This document shows positions 26,078 to 35,500 of a stretch of DNA of 64,000 nucleotides, piece by piece. Under the pieces are notes generated by a model. The model was not told the origin of the DNA, did not search any database, and saw only the letters and a list, made by a program, of their open reading frames with translations. Both the position numbers and the translations under genes were made by a program. Origin of the DNA: Dyadobacter sp. NIV53 (GTDB lineage Bacteria > Bacteroidota > Bacteroidia > Cytophagales > Spirosomataceae); the NCBI RefSeq assembly GCF_019711195.1, contig NZ_CP081299.1, forward strand, positions 2,232,001-2,296,000, read 5' to 3'. Every line of letters begins with the position of its first letter. Position 1 is the first letter of the stretch.

Positions 26078-27157
26078 ATGAAATTATACGCATTCAGCAC
26101 CCTTGTCCTTATTTCCACACTGACAATTTTATCCTGTAATAACCAGAATTCCGATAAATCTTCTGAAAATCAAAATATTAAAAGTGATACCGCCACAATC
26201 CAGCCGTTAGTAATAACGGATTCCGTAAAACACGATACGGATGATCCTGCAATCTGGCTCAACCATTCTGATCTGTCGAAAAGCCTTATCATCGGAACAG
26301 ATAAAAATGAGGATGGTGCATTGTATGTATTCGATCTCAAAGGAAAAATACAGCAGGACAAAGTGGTCAGAAATTTAAAACGGCCAAACAATGTCGATAT
26401 AGCCTATGGATTGAGCTTAAATGGAAAACCGGTTGATATTGCAGTAGTGACAGAACGTGAAAATAACAGAATACGCATTTTCAGTCTGCCGGATATGAAG
26501 GCGATTGATAATGGCGGAATAGAAGTTTTCAAGGGAGAAACGGAACAGGATCCTATGGGAATTTCTCTTTATACACGTCCGTCCGACAAAGCCATTTTTG
26601 CCATAGTCGGCCGTAAAACCGGGCCGGTTGATGGCTATTTGTGGCAATATCGTTTGCAGGATGATGGAAAAGGAAATGTAAAAGCTGAAGTTGTCCGAAA
26701 ATTCGGGAAATACAGCGCAAAAAAGGAAATAGAATCCATCGCCGTAGACAATGAACTCGGTTACATTTATTATTCAGATGAACAGGTCGGCGTGCGTAAA
26801 TATTATGCAGACCCGGACAGCAGCAACACGGAACTGGCGTTAATTGCCAATACCAATTTTACTGAAGACAACGAAGGAATTTCAATTTATAAAACCGGAG
26901 ACAAAACCGGATACATTCTGGTGTCGGACCAGGGTGCTCACAAATTCCACATTTTTACCCGCGAAGGAGAAACGGGTAATCCGCATCAGCACAGGCTCAT
27001 AAAAACAGTAAAAGTAGCCGCTCAGAAAAGTGACGGATCAGATGTAACCAACGTCGCCATCAGCCCGGAATTCCCAAATGGACTGTTTGTTGTTATGTCC
27101 GAAGGAAAAGTTTTTCATTACTACCGCTGGGAAGATATAATAGGAAAATCCAGGTGA
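26078..27157 (+). CDS. Beta-propeller phytase (3-phytase) lipoprotein
   Basis: This 359-residue protein starts at ATG 26078 (MKLYAFSTL), with a lipobox at 'LTILSCNN'. The body matches alkaline beta-propeller phytases: 'DTDDPAIWLN' and 'GTDKNEDGALYVFDLKGK' (first blade and calcium ligands), 'RPNNVDIAYG', 'VTERENNRIRIF', 'DPMGISLY', 'IESIAVDNELGYIYYSDEQVGVRKY', 'DNEGISIY' and 'LVSDQGAHKFHIF'. These enzymes remove phosphate from inositol hexakisphosphate with Ca2+. As a lipoprotein it should sit on a membrane surface next to the TonB receptor encoded upstream. Length and motifs are complete. Confidence 0.94.
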   Translation: MKLYAFSTLVLISTLTILSCNNQNSDKSSENQNIKSDTATIQPLVITDSVKHDTDDPAIWLNHSDLSKSLIIGTDKNEDGALYVFDLKGKIQQDKVVRNLKRPNNVDIAYGLSLNGKPVDIAVVTERENNRIRIFSLPDMKAIDNGGIEVFKGETEQDPMGISLYTRPSDKAIFAIVGRKTGPVDGYLWQYRLQDDGKGNVKAEVVRKFGKYSAKKEIESIAVDNELGYIYYSDEQVGVRKYYADPDSSNTELALIANTNFTEDNEGISIYKTGDKTGYILVSDQGAHKFHIFTREGETGNPHQHRLIKTVKVAAQKSDGSDVTNVAISPEFPNGLFVVMSEGKVFHYYRWEDIIGKSR

Positions 27158-27256
27158 TTTTTTCCTGCCATTGCAATTTGCAAGTCAACATTTTTTACCG
27201 TTTTTCGGCCTGATTTAACCGCCTTTTAGTTCTACACTGAAAGGCGTATTAATTAT

Positions 27257-27298
27257 TTGTAGAGCACTTATCATAATATGTTTATAAGTGCTCTACAA
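27257..27298. terminator. 15-bp perfect hairpin downstream of the phytase gene
   Basis: TTGTAGAGCACTTAT pairs with ATAAGTGCTCTACAA over a 12-nt loop, 100 bp after the phytase stop. There is no strong T-run, so it is either a terminator of a less usual kind or the relic of a small mobile repeat. Confidence 0.55.
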
Positions 27299-27683
27299 GT
27301 ATAATGTAGTCAGTTATCCTAAGATAATTTGGTCAAAAATAAAAAAAATTCTAACATAATTACCTGTTAATCAATATTTTAAGAATTATTATATAAAATT
27401 CAATTTTTTAAATATATTGCCTCGCATTACAGAAGTAATTAGCGTTTTGAAACAATTTCCTAACAAAAATCCGATCAGAAATATGAAAAACGATCTATCT
27501 TAATCCTACAATAAGCTGACCCGACGATAGTCAGCCTATCCGATCTTCAGGATAAAGGAACCATTCAGGTTTCTGCACAAAAAGAAGAATAACGTGACGA
27601 TAAACAATGCTAATCAGGCGCAGTTTCCGGCCATCTGGTGACAGTATAACATCATGCGTAAACGTTAAACTTCATGGCCGTTA

Positions 27684-27800
27684 TTAAGCTGTAACCCCAC
27701 CTCGCTCTATATATCCTGTAAGGCTTTTACGTGGGTATCCTGACAGTTTGGCTACTGGTTCTTCCAGTGTAGTTTTAATGGGAATCTCATCTATACTCAA
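27684..27800 (-). pseudogene. Possible remnant or tiny gene, 38 codons
   Basis: A minus-strand frame from TTG 27800 to TAA 27684 reads 'LSIDEIPIKTTLEEPVAKLS' then 'GYPRKSLTGYIERGGVTA'. The amphipathic, charged, gene-like composition is unlike the flanking spacer, but there is no ATG and a stop directly precedes the TTG. I do not recognise it. It may be a fragment. Confidence 0.3.
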
Positions 27801-27923
27801 TCACTAAAAAAATCCTGTCGGTTTATCACGAGTGCAATTAATTCAATTATCTGTTTTTCAAAAAAAAATTATAGAAACACAGTTTACGATTTGGTTCATT
27901 TCTTCACATTTAATTTTATTAAC

Positions 27924-30900
27924 ATGTCTAGACTTACGTGCTTCCGAATAAACTTTTTAATTATTTTATTATTCAGTTTTTGTGCCGGCTTATCAGAAAT
28001 TACGGCTGGCACACCTGTTTCTCCGTCCTCAAATGATGGTAAAATTATTCCGTTTGTTAAGAAACCGGTATCTCCGCTAGTTTCTGCACAACCTGGCAAT
28101 TCTGCTCAGGTGCTTAACAGTGTGGCAATCACAGAAGCCGGCGGCTGTCCAGATGTGACTTTTACGCCAAATCCGCAATATGCCTTGCCTGAAGCTTACG
28201 TAGGACAACCTTATGAGGTAACGATCAGTGTTGGGGATGGATACCAATACTTTGCGGATAATCTGCCAAACGGTCTTACATTAAATCAAAGTACAGGCCA
28301 GATAAGCGGCAGTCCTAATTGGGCCGATGATTATTGGATAACAATTAAAGCCACTAAGGAATGGTGTGATTATAAAGCTAATTATAAGCTTCCTGTTAAA
28401 AAGTACTGCCCGAAACTGACGTTCACGCCAGGTAATTACGACGGTTTGCCTGTTGGCTACGCAGGACAACCCTATTCGGCACAGGTCAAGGTAGACCAGG
28501 AAGGTTATGAATTTTATGCCTATGGCCTGCCAAAAGACCTGGCGATCAGCCCTGATGGCTACATCACCGGTATCCCCAAATATCCGGGCGAATACAAGTT
28601 TAAGGTCTTTGCCACTACCAAAGAAAAGGACCATGACAAAAAAGGGTATTGCGAGGGATGGATCGAGTATAAAATCTGGATCAAAAAGTACTGTCCGCCG
28701 CTGACCTTCACGCCTGGTAATTATGACGGCCTGCCTGTTGGCTACGCAGGACAACCCTATTCGGCACAGGTCAAGGTGGACCAGGATGGTTATGAATTTT
28801 ATGCCTATGGCCTGCCAAAAGACCTGGCGATCAGCCCTGATGGTTACATCACCGGTATCCCCAAATATCCGGGCGAATACAAGTTTAAGGTCTTTGCCAC
28901 TACCAAAGAAAAGGACCATGACAAAAAAGGGTATTGCGAGGGATGGATCGAGTACAAAATCTGGATCAAAAAGTACTGTCCGCCGCTGACCTTCACGCCT
29001 GGTAATTATGACGGCCTGCCTTACGGCTACGCAGGACAACCTTATTCGGCACAGGTCAAGGTGGATCAGGAAGGTTATGAATTCTATTCCTACGACCTGC
29101 CAAAAGACCTGGTGATCAGCCCTGATGGTTACATCACCGGTATCCCCAAATATCCGGGCGAATACGAGTTTAAGGTCTATGCCACTACCAAAGAAAAGGA
29201 CCATGACAAAAAAGGGTATTGCGAGGGATGGATCAAGTACAAGATCTGGATTAAAAAGTACTGTCCGCCGCTGACCTTCACGCCTGGTAATTATGACGGT
29301 CTGCCTTACGGCTACGCAGGACAACCTTATTCGGCACAGGTCGAGGTGGATCAGGAAGGTTATGAATTCTATTCCTACGACCTGCCAAAAGACCTGGTGA
29401 TCAGCCCTGATGGTTACATCACCGGTATCCCCAAATATCCGGGCGAATACGAGTTTAAGGTCTATGCCACTACCAAAGAAAAGGACCATGACAAAAAAGG
29501 GTATTGCGAGGGATGGATCAAGTACAAGATCTGGATTAAAAAGTACTGTCCGCCACTTACCTTTACGCCTGGCAAGTACGACGGTCTGCCTTACGGCTAC
29601 GCAGGACAACCTTATTCAGCACAGGTCAAGGTGGATCAGGAAGGTTATGAATTCTATTCCTACGACCTGCCAAAAGACCTGGTGATCAGCCCTGATGGTT
29701 ACATCACCGGTATCCCCAAATATCCGGGCGAATACGAGTTTAAGGTCTATGCCACTACCAAAGAAAAGGACCATGACAAAAAAGGGTATTGCGAGGGATG
29801 GATCAAGTACAAGATCTGGATTAAAAAGTACTGTCCGCCACTTACCTTTACGCCTGGCAAGTACGACGGTCTGCCTTACGGCTACGCAGGACAACCTTAT
29901 TCGGCACAGGTCAAGGTGGATCAGGAAGGTTATGAATTCTATTCCTACGACCTGCCAAAAGACCTGGTGATCAGCCCTGATGGTTACATCACCGGTATCC
30001 CCAAATATCCGGGCGAATACGAGTTTAAGGTCTATGCCACTACCAAAGAAAAGGACCATGACAAAAAAGGGTATTGCGAGGGATGGATCAAGTACAAGAT
30101 CTGGATTAAAAAGTACTGTCCGCCGCTGACCTTCACGCCTGGCAAGTACGACGGCCTGCCTTACGGCTACGCAGGACAACCTTATTCGGCACAGGTCAAG
30201 GTGGATCAGGAAGGTTATGAATTCTATTCCTACGACCTGCCAAAAGACCTGGTGATCAGCCCTGATGGCTACATTACCGGTATCCCCAAATATCCGGGCG
30301 AATACGAGTTTAAGGTCTATGCCACTACCAAAGAAAAAGACCATGACAAAAAAGGGTATTGCGAGGGATGGATCAAGTACAAGATCTGGATCAAAAAGTA
30401 CTGTCCGCCGCTGACCTTCACGCCTGGCAAGTATGACGGTCTGCCTTACGGCTACGCAGGACAACCTTATTCGGCACAGGTCAAGGTGGATCAGGCTGGT
30501 TATGAATTCTATTCCTACGACCTGCCAAAAGACCTGGTGATCAGCCCTGATGGCTACATTACCGGTATCCCCAAATATCCGGGCGAATACGAGTTTAAGG
30601 TCTATGCCACTACCAAAGAAAAGGACCATGACAAAAAAGGGTATTGCGAGGGATGGATCAAGTACAAAATCTGGATCAAAAATTACTGTCCAAAACTTAC
30701 TTTCTGGCCTGCTTCCGGCTATTTACCAGAAGCCACAGCCGGGGAATACTATGAAAAACAGATCACTGTTGACAAACCAGGCTATGAATTCTACGCAGAA
30801 GGTCTGCCAGATGGCCTTAAAATCAGCAGTTCAGGTCTCATCAGTGGTTATCCTACTAAGCCTGGCCATTATGAGAAGATAATTATCATAGCCAAAAAAG

Positions 30901-32096
30901 GATACTGTAAGGAATCAGCTTACTACAAAATCAAGGTCAAAGATTACTATTGTCCAAAGCTGACTTTCTGGCCTAATCCTTACAATGGATTGCCTGATGC
31001 AACCGTTTGGGAATACTATGAAAAGAAAATCTCTGTTGATAAACCTGGTTATGAATTCTACGCAGAAGGCCTGCCGGATTATCTTAAAATTGACAAAAAA
31101 TCAGGTAAGATCTACGGTATCCCTACAAATGATGGTACTTTTTACATAACCATCACAGCCAAAAAAGGATACTGCAAGCAAAGTGCTATCTACAAGCTTA
31201 AGGTTAAATCGGTCATCAAGTCTTACCGCTTAGCCGCAGCTGCCGATGCTTACGTACGTGATGGCAACTATTCCCACTGGAATTTTGGCAAGGAGAAATC
31301 ACTGGAAGTGAAAGGATCTAAGTCTAAGGGCAAAACCCGTAATACTTACATCAAGTTCTCTCTGAATGGTTTCAGTAACATAAGTTCGGCCAAGCTAAGG
31401 ATTTATGGCAGAAACGAGGATAGCAAATCTGGTGTTTATGTGGTGGCTTACGCTGTCAGCTATGACGGTTGGAAAGAAACCGAAATTACCTGGAAAAATG
31501 CTCCATCGGGCTCATATTCTATTGGCGGGGTTGTGGTAAATGATAAGAAGAAGTATTATGAGATCAATATCACCGACTATGTGAAGTCTCAGCTTGGCGA
31601 CAAAGTTGTAAGCATTTTGCTTAAAGATCCTGCCAGAGAGAACAAAACTGTTAAATTTAACAGCAGGGAAAACGGTTCTAACAAGCCGCAGCTGATCATC
31701 GAAACAAATAAAGCTGCAGCTGCAACTGTGGATCTTGTAGCCGATACTGATGAGACCGACGAAACTGATGAAACAGATGAAATTAAACCTGTGGCTCGTA
31801 TGGGCAGTCCTGAAATTATTGAAACAGAAATAGGCGTGGATAAATCTATGATCTATCCTAACCCTGTTCAAAAACGTTTCACATTACAGTACGCTAAACA
31901 ACACGATAAAAAGGTTGCTCTTCAAATGATCAGTCAGGGAGGTAAAATCTATCCTTTGCGCACACCTGAGCGAATAGAAGCAGGATCAAAATCAGAGATT
32001 GACATTTCCAACCTGTCTCTGAGAAGTGGAATTTATCTACTTCGAATACAATCCGCTTCCAAGTCAGAAGTGATCAAAGTACTGGTTACTGAATAA
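27924..32096 (+). CDS. Type IX-secreted giant repeat protein with eight near-identical Ig-like repeats and DNRLRE domain
   Basis: This 1390-residue protein starts at ATG 27924; signal peptide MSRLTCFRINFLIILL. Then come eleven putative-Ig (He_PIG-like) modules with the pattern 'YCPxLTFTP ... GYAGQPYSAQV ... GLPxxLxISxxGxIxGxPxxPGxYxF': one diverged, eight almost identical copies of exactly 95 residues (28401-30680), and two diverged ones. Each repeat has Cys in 'KYCP' and 'GYCEGW', fit for a disulfide. A DNRLRE-type carbohydrate-surface domain follows ('ADAYVRDGNYSHWNFGKEKSL ... YIKFSL'), then a TDETDE linker and a type IX tail ('MIYPNPVQKRFTL ... GIYLLRI'). Likely a surface adhesin or filament, by analogy only. 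A strong terminator follows at 32114. Confidence 0.92.
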   Translation: MSRLTCFRINFLIILLFSFCAGLSEITAGTPVSPSSNDGKIIPFVKKPVSPLVSAQPGNSAQVLNSVAITEAGGCPDVTFTPNPQYALPEAYVGQPYEVTISVGDGYQYFADNLPNGLTLNQSTGQISGSPNWADDYWITIKATKEWCDYKANYKLPVKKYCPKLTFTPGNYDGLPVGYAGQPYSAQVKVDQEGYEFYAYGLPKDLAISPDGYITGIPKYPGEYKFKVFATTKEKDHDKKGYCEGWIEYKIWIKKYCPPLTFTPGNYDGLPVGYAGQPYSAQVKVDQDGYEFYAYGLPKDLAISPDGYITGIPKYPGEYKFKVFATTKEKDHDKKGYCEGWIEYKIWIKKYCPPLTFTPGNYDGLPYGYAGQPYSAQVKVDQEGYEFYSYDLPKDLVISPDGYITGIPKYPGEYEFKVYATTKEKDHDKKGYCEGWIKYKIWIKKYCPPLTFTPGNYDGLPYGYAGQPYSAQVEVDQEGYEFYSYDLPKDLVISPDGYITGIPKYPGEYEFKVYATTKEKDHDKKGYCEGWIKYKIWIKKYCPPLTFTPGKYDGLPYGYAGQPYSAQVKVDQEGYEFYSYDLPKDLVISPDGYITGIPKYPGEYEFKVYATTKEKDHDKKGYCEGWIKYKIWIKKYCPPLTFTPGKYDGLPYGYAGQPYSAQVKVDQEGYEFYSYDLPKDLVISPDGYITGIPKYPGEYEFKVYATTKEKDHDKKGYCEGWIKYKIWIKKYCPPLTFTPGKYDGLPYGYAGQPYSAQVKVDQEGYEFYSYDLPKDLVISPDGYITGIPKYPGEYEFKVYATTKEKDHDKKGYCEGWIKYKIWIKKYCPPLTFTPGKYDGLPYGYAGQPYSAQVKVDQAGYEFYSYDLPKDLVISPDGYITGIPKYPGEYEFKVYATTKEKDHDKKGYCEGWIKYKIWIKNYCPKLTFWPASGYLPEATAGEYYEKQITVDKPGYEFYAEGLPDGLKISSSGLISGYPTKPGHYEKIIIIAKKGYCKESAYYKIKVKDYYCPKLTFWPNPYNGLPDATVWEYYEKKISVDKPGYEFYAEGLPDYLKIDKKSGKIYGIPTNDGTFYITITAKKGYCKQSAIYKLKVKSVIKSYRLAAAADAYVRDGNYSHWNFGKEKSLEVKGSKSKGKTRNTYIKFSLNGFSNISSAKLRIYGRNEDSKSGVYVVAYAVSYDGWKETEITWKNAPSGSYSIGGVVVNDKKKYYEINITDYVKSQLGDKVVSILLKDPARENKTVKFNSRENGSNKPQLIIETNKAAAATVDLVADTDETDETDETDEIKPVARMGSPEIIETEIGVDKSMIYPNPVQKRFTLQYAKQHDKKVALQMISQGGKIYPLRTPERIEAGSKSEIDISNLSLRSGIYLLRIQSASKSEVIKVLVTE
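28401..30680. repeat. Eight tandem 285-bp in-frame repeats
   Basis: Eight copies of exactly 285 bp encode 95-residue modules. Copies 3-8 are most alike at the DNA level, with long identical stretches, showing recent expansion or gene conversion. Copies 1-2 share 'LPVGY ... YAYGLPKDLAI', while 3-8 share 'LPYGY ... YSYDLPKDLVI'. Copy number is likely to vary, and short-read assemblies would collapse it. Confidence 0.97.
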
Positions 32097-32113
32097 CAGG
32101 AAGTATCAGAGTT

Positions 32114-32148
32114 AAAAGTCCTCCGAAAAACTTTCGGAGGACTTTTTT
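32114..32148 (+). terminator. Rho-independent terminator of the repeat-protein gene
   Basis: AAAAGTCCTCCGAAA pairs with TTTCGGAGGACTTTT across a 3-nt loop and runs into T residues. It lies 18 bp after the stop codon at 32096. It is the strongest terminator in the window. Confidence 0.93.
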
Positions 32149-32248
32149 ATTTTTCAAATAGAAAATCTTAAAAGGATCAGGTTTAAAATCCTGATCTTTT
32201 TGGTTAATTTAGTAGCGTTTTTTATTGCTTAACAAAGGTGAATGCTTC

Positions 32249-32575
32249 ATGTTTAAAAAAAATACTAAATTCAGTCAATTTGAATTTTCAAAAATTAAGA
32301 TTCGGCACTTATTGGAAAGGAAAATTCACATTACCAATAAGTTAAAAGCCAGGGCCATATTAATTTCAGAGCAGAAAAAAGAAATGGATGTTCTGCTTGA
32401 TCATTACACTGATTTCATTGAAATAAATTTATTAATCAAAAGGCATACCTGCGAGCTAATGGAACTGAGGGTAACGGATCAGGACGAGTGGATGCAATTG
32501 TTACACAAACAAAGGGAAGAGCTGGGTTCATTTGTAAACTACAAACCGGAAAGCTCTTTAACCTTTGTTCAGTGA
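32249..32575 (+). CDS. Small helical hypothetical protein
   Basis: This 108-residue protein starts at ATG 32249 (a TTG at 32225 in frame is less likely). It is charged and predicted helical ('KIKIRHLLERKIHITNKLKARAILISEQKKEMDVLLDHY', in parts), with no signal peptide. It ends 11 bp before the convergent giant gene at 32587. I do not recognise a family. Codon use is like its neighbours. Confidence 0.6.
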   Translation: MFKKNTKFSQFEFSKIKIRHLLERKIHITNKLKARAILISEQKKEMDVLLDHYTDFIEINLLIKRHTCELMELRVTDQDEWMQLLHKQREELGSFVNYKPESSLTFVQ

Positions 32576-32586
32576 CTCATTAACAC

Positions 32587-35500
32587 TTATTTTACAACCA
32601 TAATCCTGTTTGTAGTAATCCGGTTATTGATCATTTTAATTTTTACCAGGTACAATCCAGCAGGAAAGTTAGTTACAGTGATTCCGCCGGATAATGCTTT
32701 AACATTTTCTGAATCAAAATAGACCTGTCCGGCTATATTCATAACCGTAACCGACTTTACCTGTTTCCAGTCAGGAACTTTGATCTCAAAATGCCCTGAA
32801 ACCGGATTAGGGTATATTTCTGTTTGAAAATCCACCCCTGGCTGGCCGGTTCCGGTGATTGGGTCGACTATAATAGTAATTTCGTCGGCTGCACTGGTGG
32901 CTCCTGCATCATCCCGGACAACCAGGCTGAAAACATAAGTACCCGCTGAAAATCCGCTTATAGTAGGTTTGGCAACAATTTTACTGCTGAACACCACATT
33001 AGAAGGCCCGCTGACCTGTTTCCATATGTACGCTTCCACAGTTCCGTCTTCATCTGTTCCTGAACCATTCAATACAAAACTATCATTCAATAATGTGATC
33101 GTCGTATCTGACCCGGCATTAGCTACCGGATCCTGATTTGGATTATTTGTCCCCTCCCCTGTCAGCCTGATTATGACCGGCGTCGAACTGCCGCTGTAAG
33201 ATATATTAAGCTGAGCTACTTTTGTACCCAACCCAGCTGGTTTAAAAGTTACAGCAACATCTTTCGAAGCGCCAGCATTTAGTGTTACTGCACTTGTAAG
33301 ATTGTGCGCAAATTCAGTTTTATTGGTTCCTGTAACTGTAACTGAACTTATCTGGCGGGAAGTAGTGCCGGTATTAGTCAGCGTAATGGTTTGTGCTTTG
33401 GAGGTAGTACCCGCCTGCTGACTAAAAAAATGCAGGGAAACAGGATCTGATACAATTTCTGCAACCTGGCCACTCAGTGCAATAGTAGCCGTTTCACCTG
33501 TTCCGGAGTGTTTAACAACCAGGCTTGCGTTTGCAATATCTGAAGTAGTGGGTTTAAATATAATTTTAAAATCTGCACTTCCACCCACAGGAATTACAAA
33601 AGGAAGTGCAAATGGAGCTTCGTATGTAAAAGAATTATCACCACTTTTTGTAACGGAAGAAATGATAATGGCCTGATTACCTGCCGTATTGTTTAACGTA
33701 ATAGTTTTTGTATTCGTAGAAGCTGTCTTAACCTGGCCAAAATCAACACTTGCCGGAGCATCCAGCTGGCTTTGTATTAAAGCTGTACCGATTGGTGTGG
33801 TGGCATTATCAAGATAAAAAACTTCCTGGGTAGTCAGCAAAGGACTTCCTCCCTGATTTCCTGCCCCGGTTACAACATAGATCCCGTTATTATTTTCAAT
33901 GGCCTGCGATCCGTGCCTACCCTGTTTCAGATCAGCCATGCTACGCCAAGTATTGGTATTTATGTTTAACGCTTCCGTCTCATTATGTGCCGCTGGCTGA
34001 GGGCTTTCTCCTCCGATAACCAGTAATTCGTTACCGAGCATAACCGAAGCAGCGCCGGCTCTTGGTGTTGGAATATTACTGGCTGTTGCCAAAGATGACC
34101 ATTTTCCACTTGCAAAATCATATACATCTACCTCAGGAACAGTCAGCTTGAATACTTCATTGGTAATGCCGGATGAACGCCTTCCGCCTGCTACGTAAAT
34201 TTTATCATTTGCTATGGCAGCCTGGAAATGGTCCCTTGTTCTTGGTGCATTCGCCAATGTCTTCCACGTATTTGCAGCCGGATCATACACATCGAACCAA
34301 TTGACCTGTCCGGTCCAGTGGCCATCCTGGATACCACCTACTATATAAATTTTACTTTTATAAACCACTGCACCTGCCGATCCTCTGCGCCGGTCTTCAG
34401 GAATATCAGCACCTTTAGTCCATTTATCAGTGGCAGGATTATAAATGTAAATGGAAGTAACCGGCTTTTCACGCGGATATGAGCCCGTAAAAGCACCAAT
34501 CACATAAACCAAACCATCCAATACAACAGCCTGAAAATGATGCAATTCTATTGGAACGTTACTTTTGTTAGTCCACGTTTTTTTGATCGGATCGTACATC
34601 TGTACGGCTTTTATCGTACGCCCGCCCATCAGATAAAATTTATCTCCTACCTGTACATACGCATTTTCCTCGCGCCCGATCGGAATTCCCGAAGCAGCCG
34701 TCAGCGTTTGCCAGTTACCCTTGGACGTTACCTGATCGTTGGTCACGTTAATAAAATCCCAGGTTGCGTTAAAAGGCGTTGCGTTGTTCGACGTGGCGAT
34801 AATACCTACTGCCAAAGCAGGTTCTCCCTGTAACGCAATTAATAATGTACCGCTTAATTTGATCGAACTGCCCGCATTCGTCGGCGAAGCTCCGTCCACG
34901 GCATATTTTGGCTGAACAGTGCCGGTAGCAGGATCAACAGCCAGATATAAATCAATGGTTGACGCTGATAAACCTTCCGGTAAGTCAGATACTGATGTAA
35001 CAGCAACGCCCGCATTTTCAGAAACTACCTGGATTCCTCCTTTGCCCCCATTTGCGCTCAGTACAATTTTTATATAATTATCCTGATCACCCGTTCCTAT
35101 ATAAATTCCCTGAGACTGATTGTCTTTGGGCGTTTTATCATTAAAAAAAGCACCTAAAATACGGCCCTGTACGGTAAAGGGACTAGTTTTTGATGACACA
35201 TTGATACCAAACTGAAAAGCATTTTCCTGATTGTTCAAATTCCCCAGTGCGTCTCCTGCCGAAACCTCAACTATAGACAGAGCGCCTACTGCACCGCCGG
35301 CAATTAAATTGTCTTCATCAAAAAGATTAAGATAATCGTTGGTTTCTTTCCTGTTACTCATCAATCCTGTAAAACCCAGGCCAAAAAAGCCAGTACCAGG
35401 ATTGTTATTAAACAGATCATACTTTACTGGCAAAGTAGTAGAAAGACCGTTTGTAGCATCCCATGCAAAGTAATCGATATTGTCAGCTATGCCATCATTG

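Larger units (their letters stand above)
27158..27923. other. 766-bp non-coding stretch before the repeat-protein gene
   Basis: It holds the 15-bp hairpin at 27257-27298, a very AT-rich patch (27300-27430) that may carry the promoter of the next gene, and a less AT-rich part (27480-27840) with short frames on the minus strand. One of these, 27684-27800, is annotated separately. A second, around 27540-27665, reads 'HDVILSPDGRKLRLI' and looks like a propeller-gene fragment. Gene decay is the best reading. Confidence 0.5.

Noticed and set aside
28281..30629. Long minus-strand frames (442 and 337 codons) antisense to the tandem repeat
   Set aside because: They exist only because the 285-bp repeat happens to be open on the opposite strand and is copied eight times. 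The sense strand has signal peptide, Ig modules and a sorting tail; the antisense product has no start context or family.
28401..30680. CRISPR array
   Set aside because: Repeats are 285 bp, contiguous and in frame without unique spacers.
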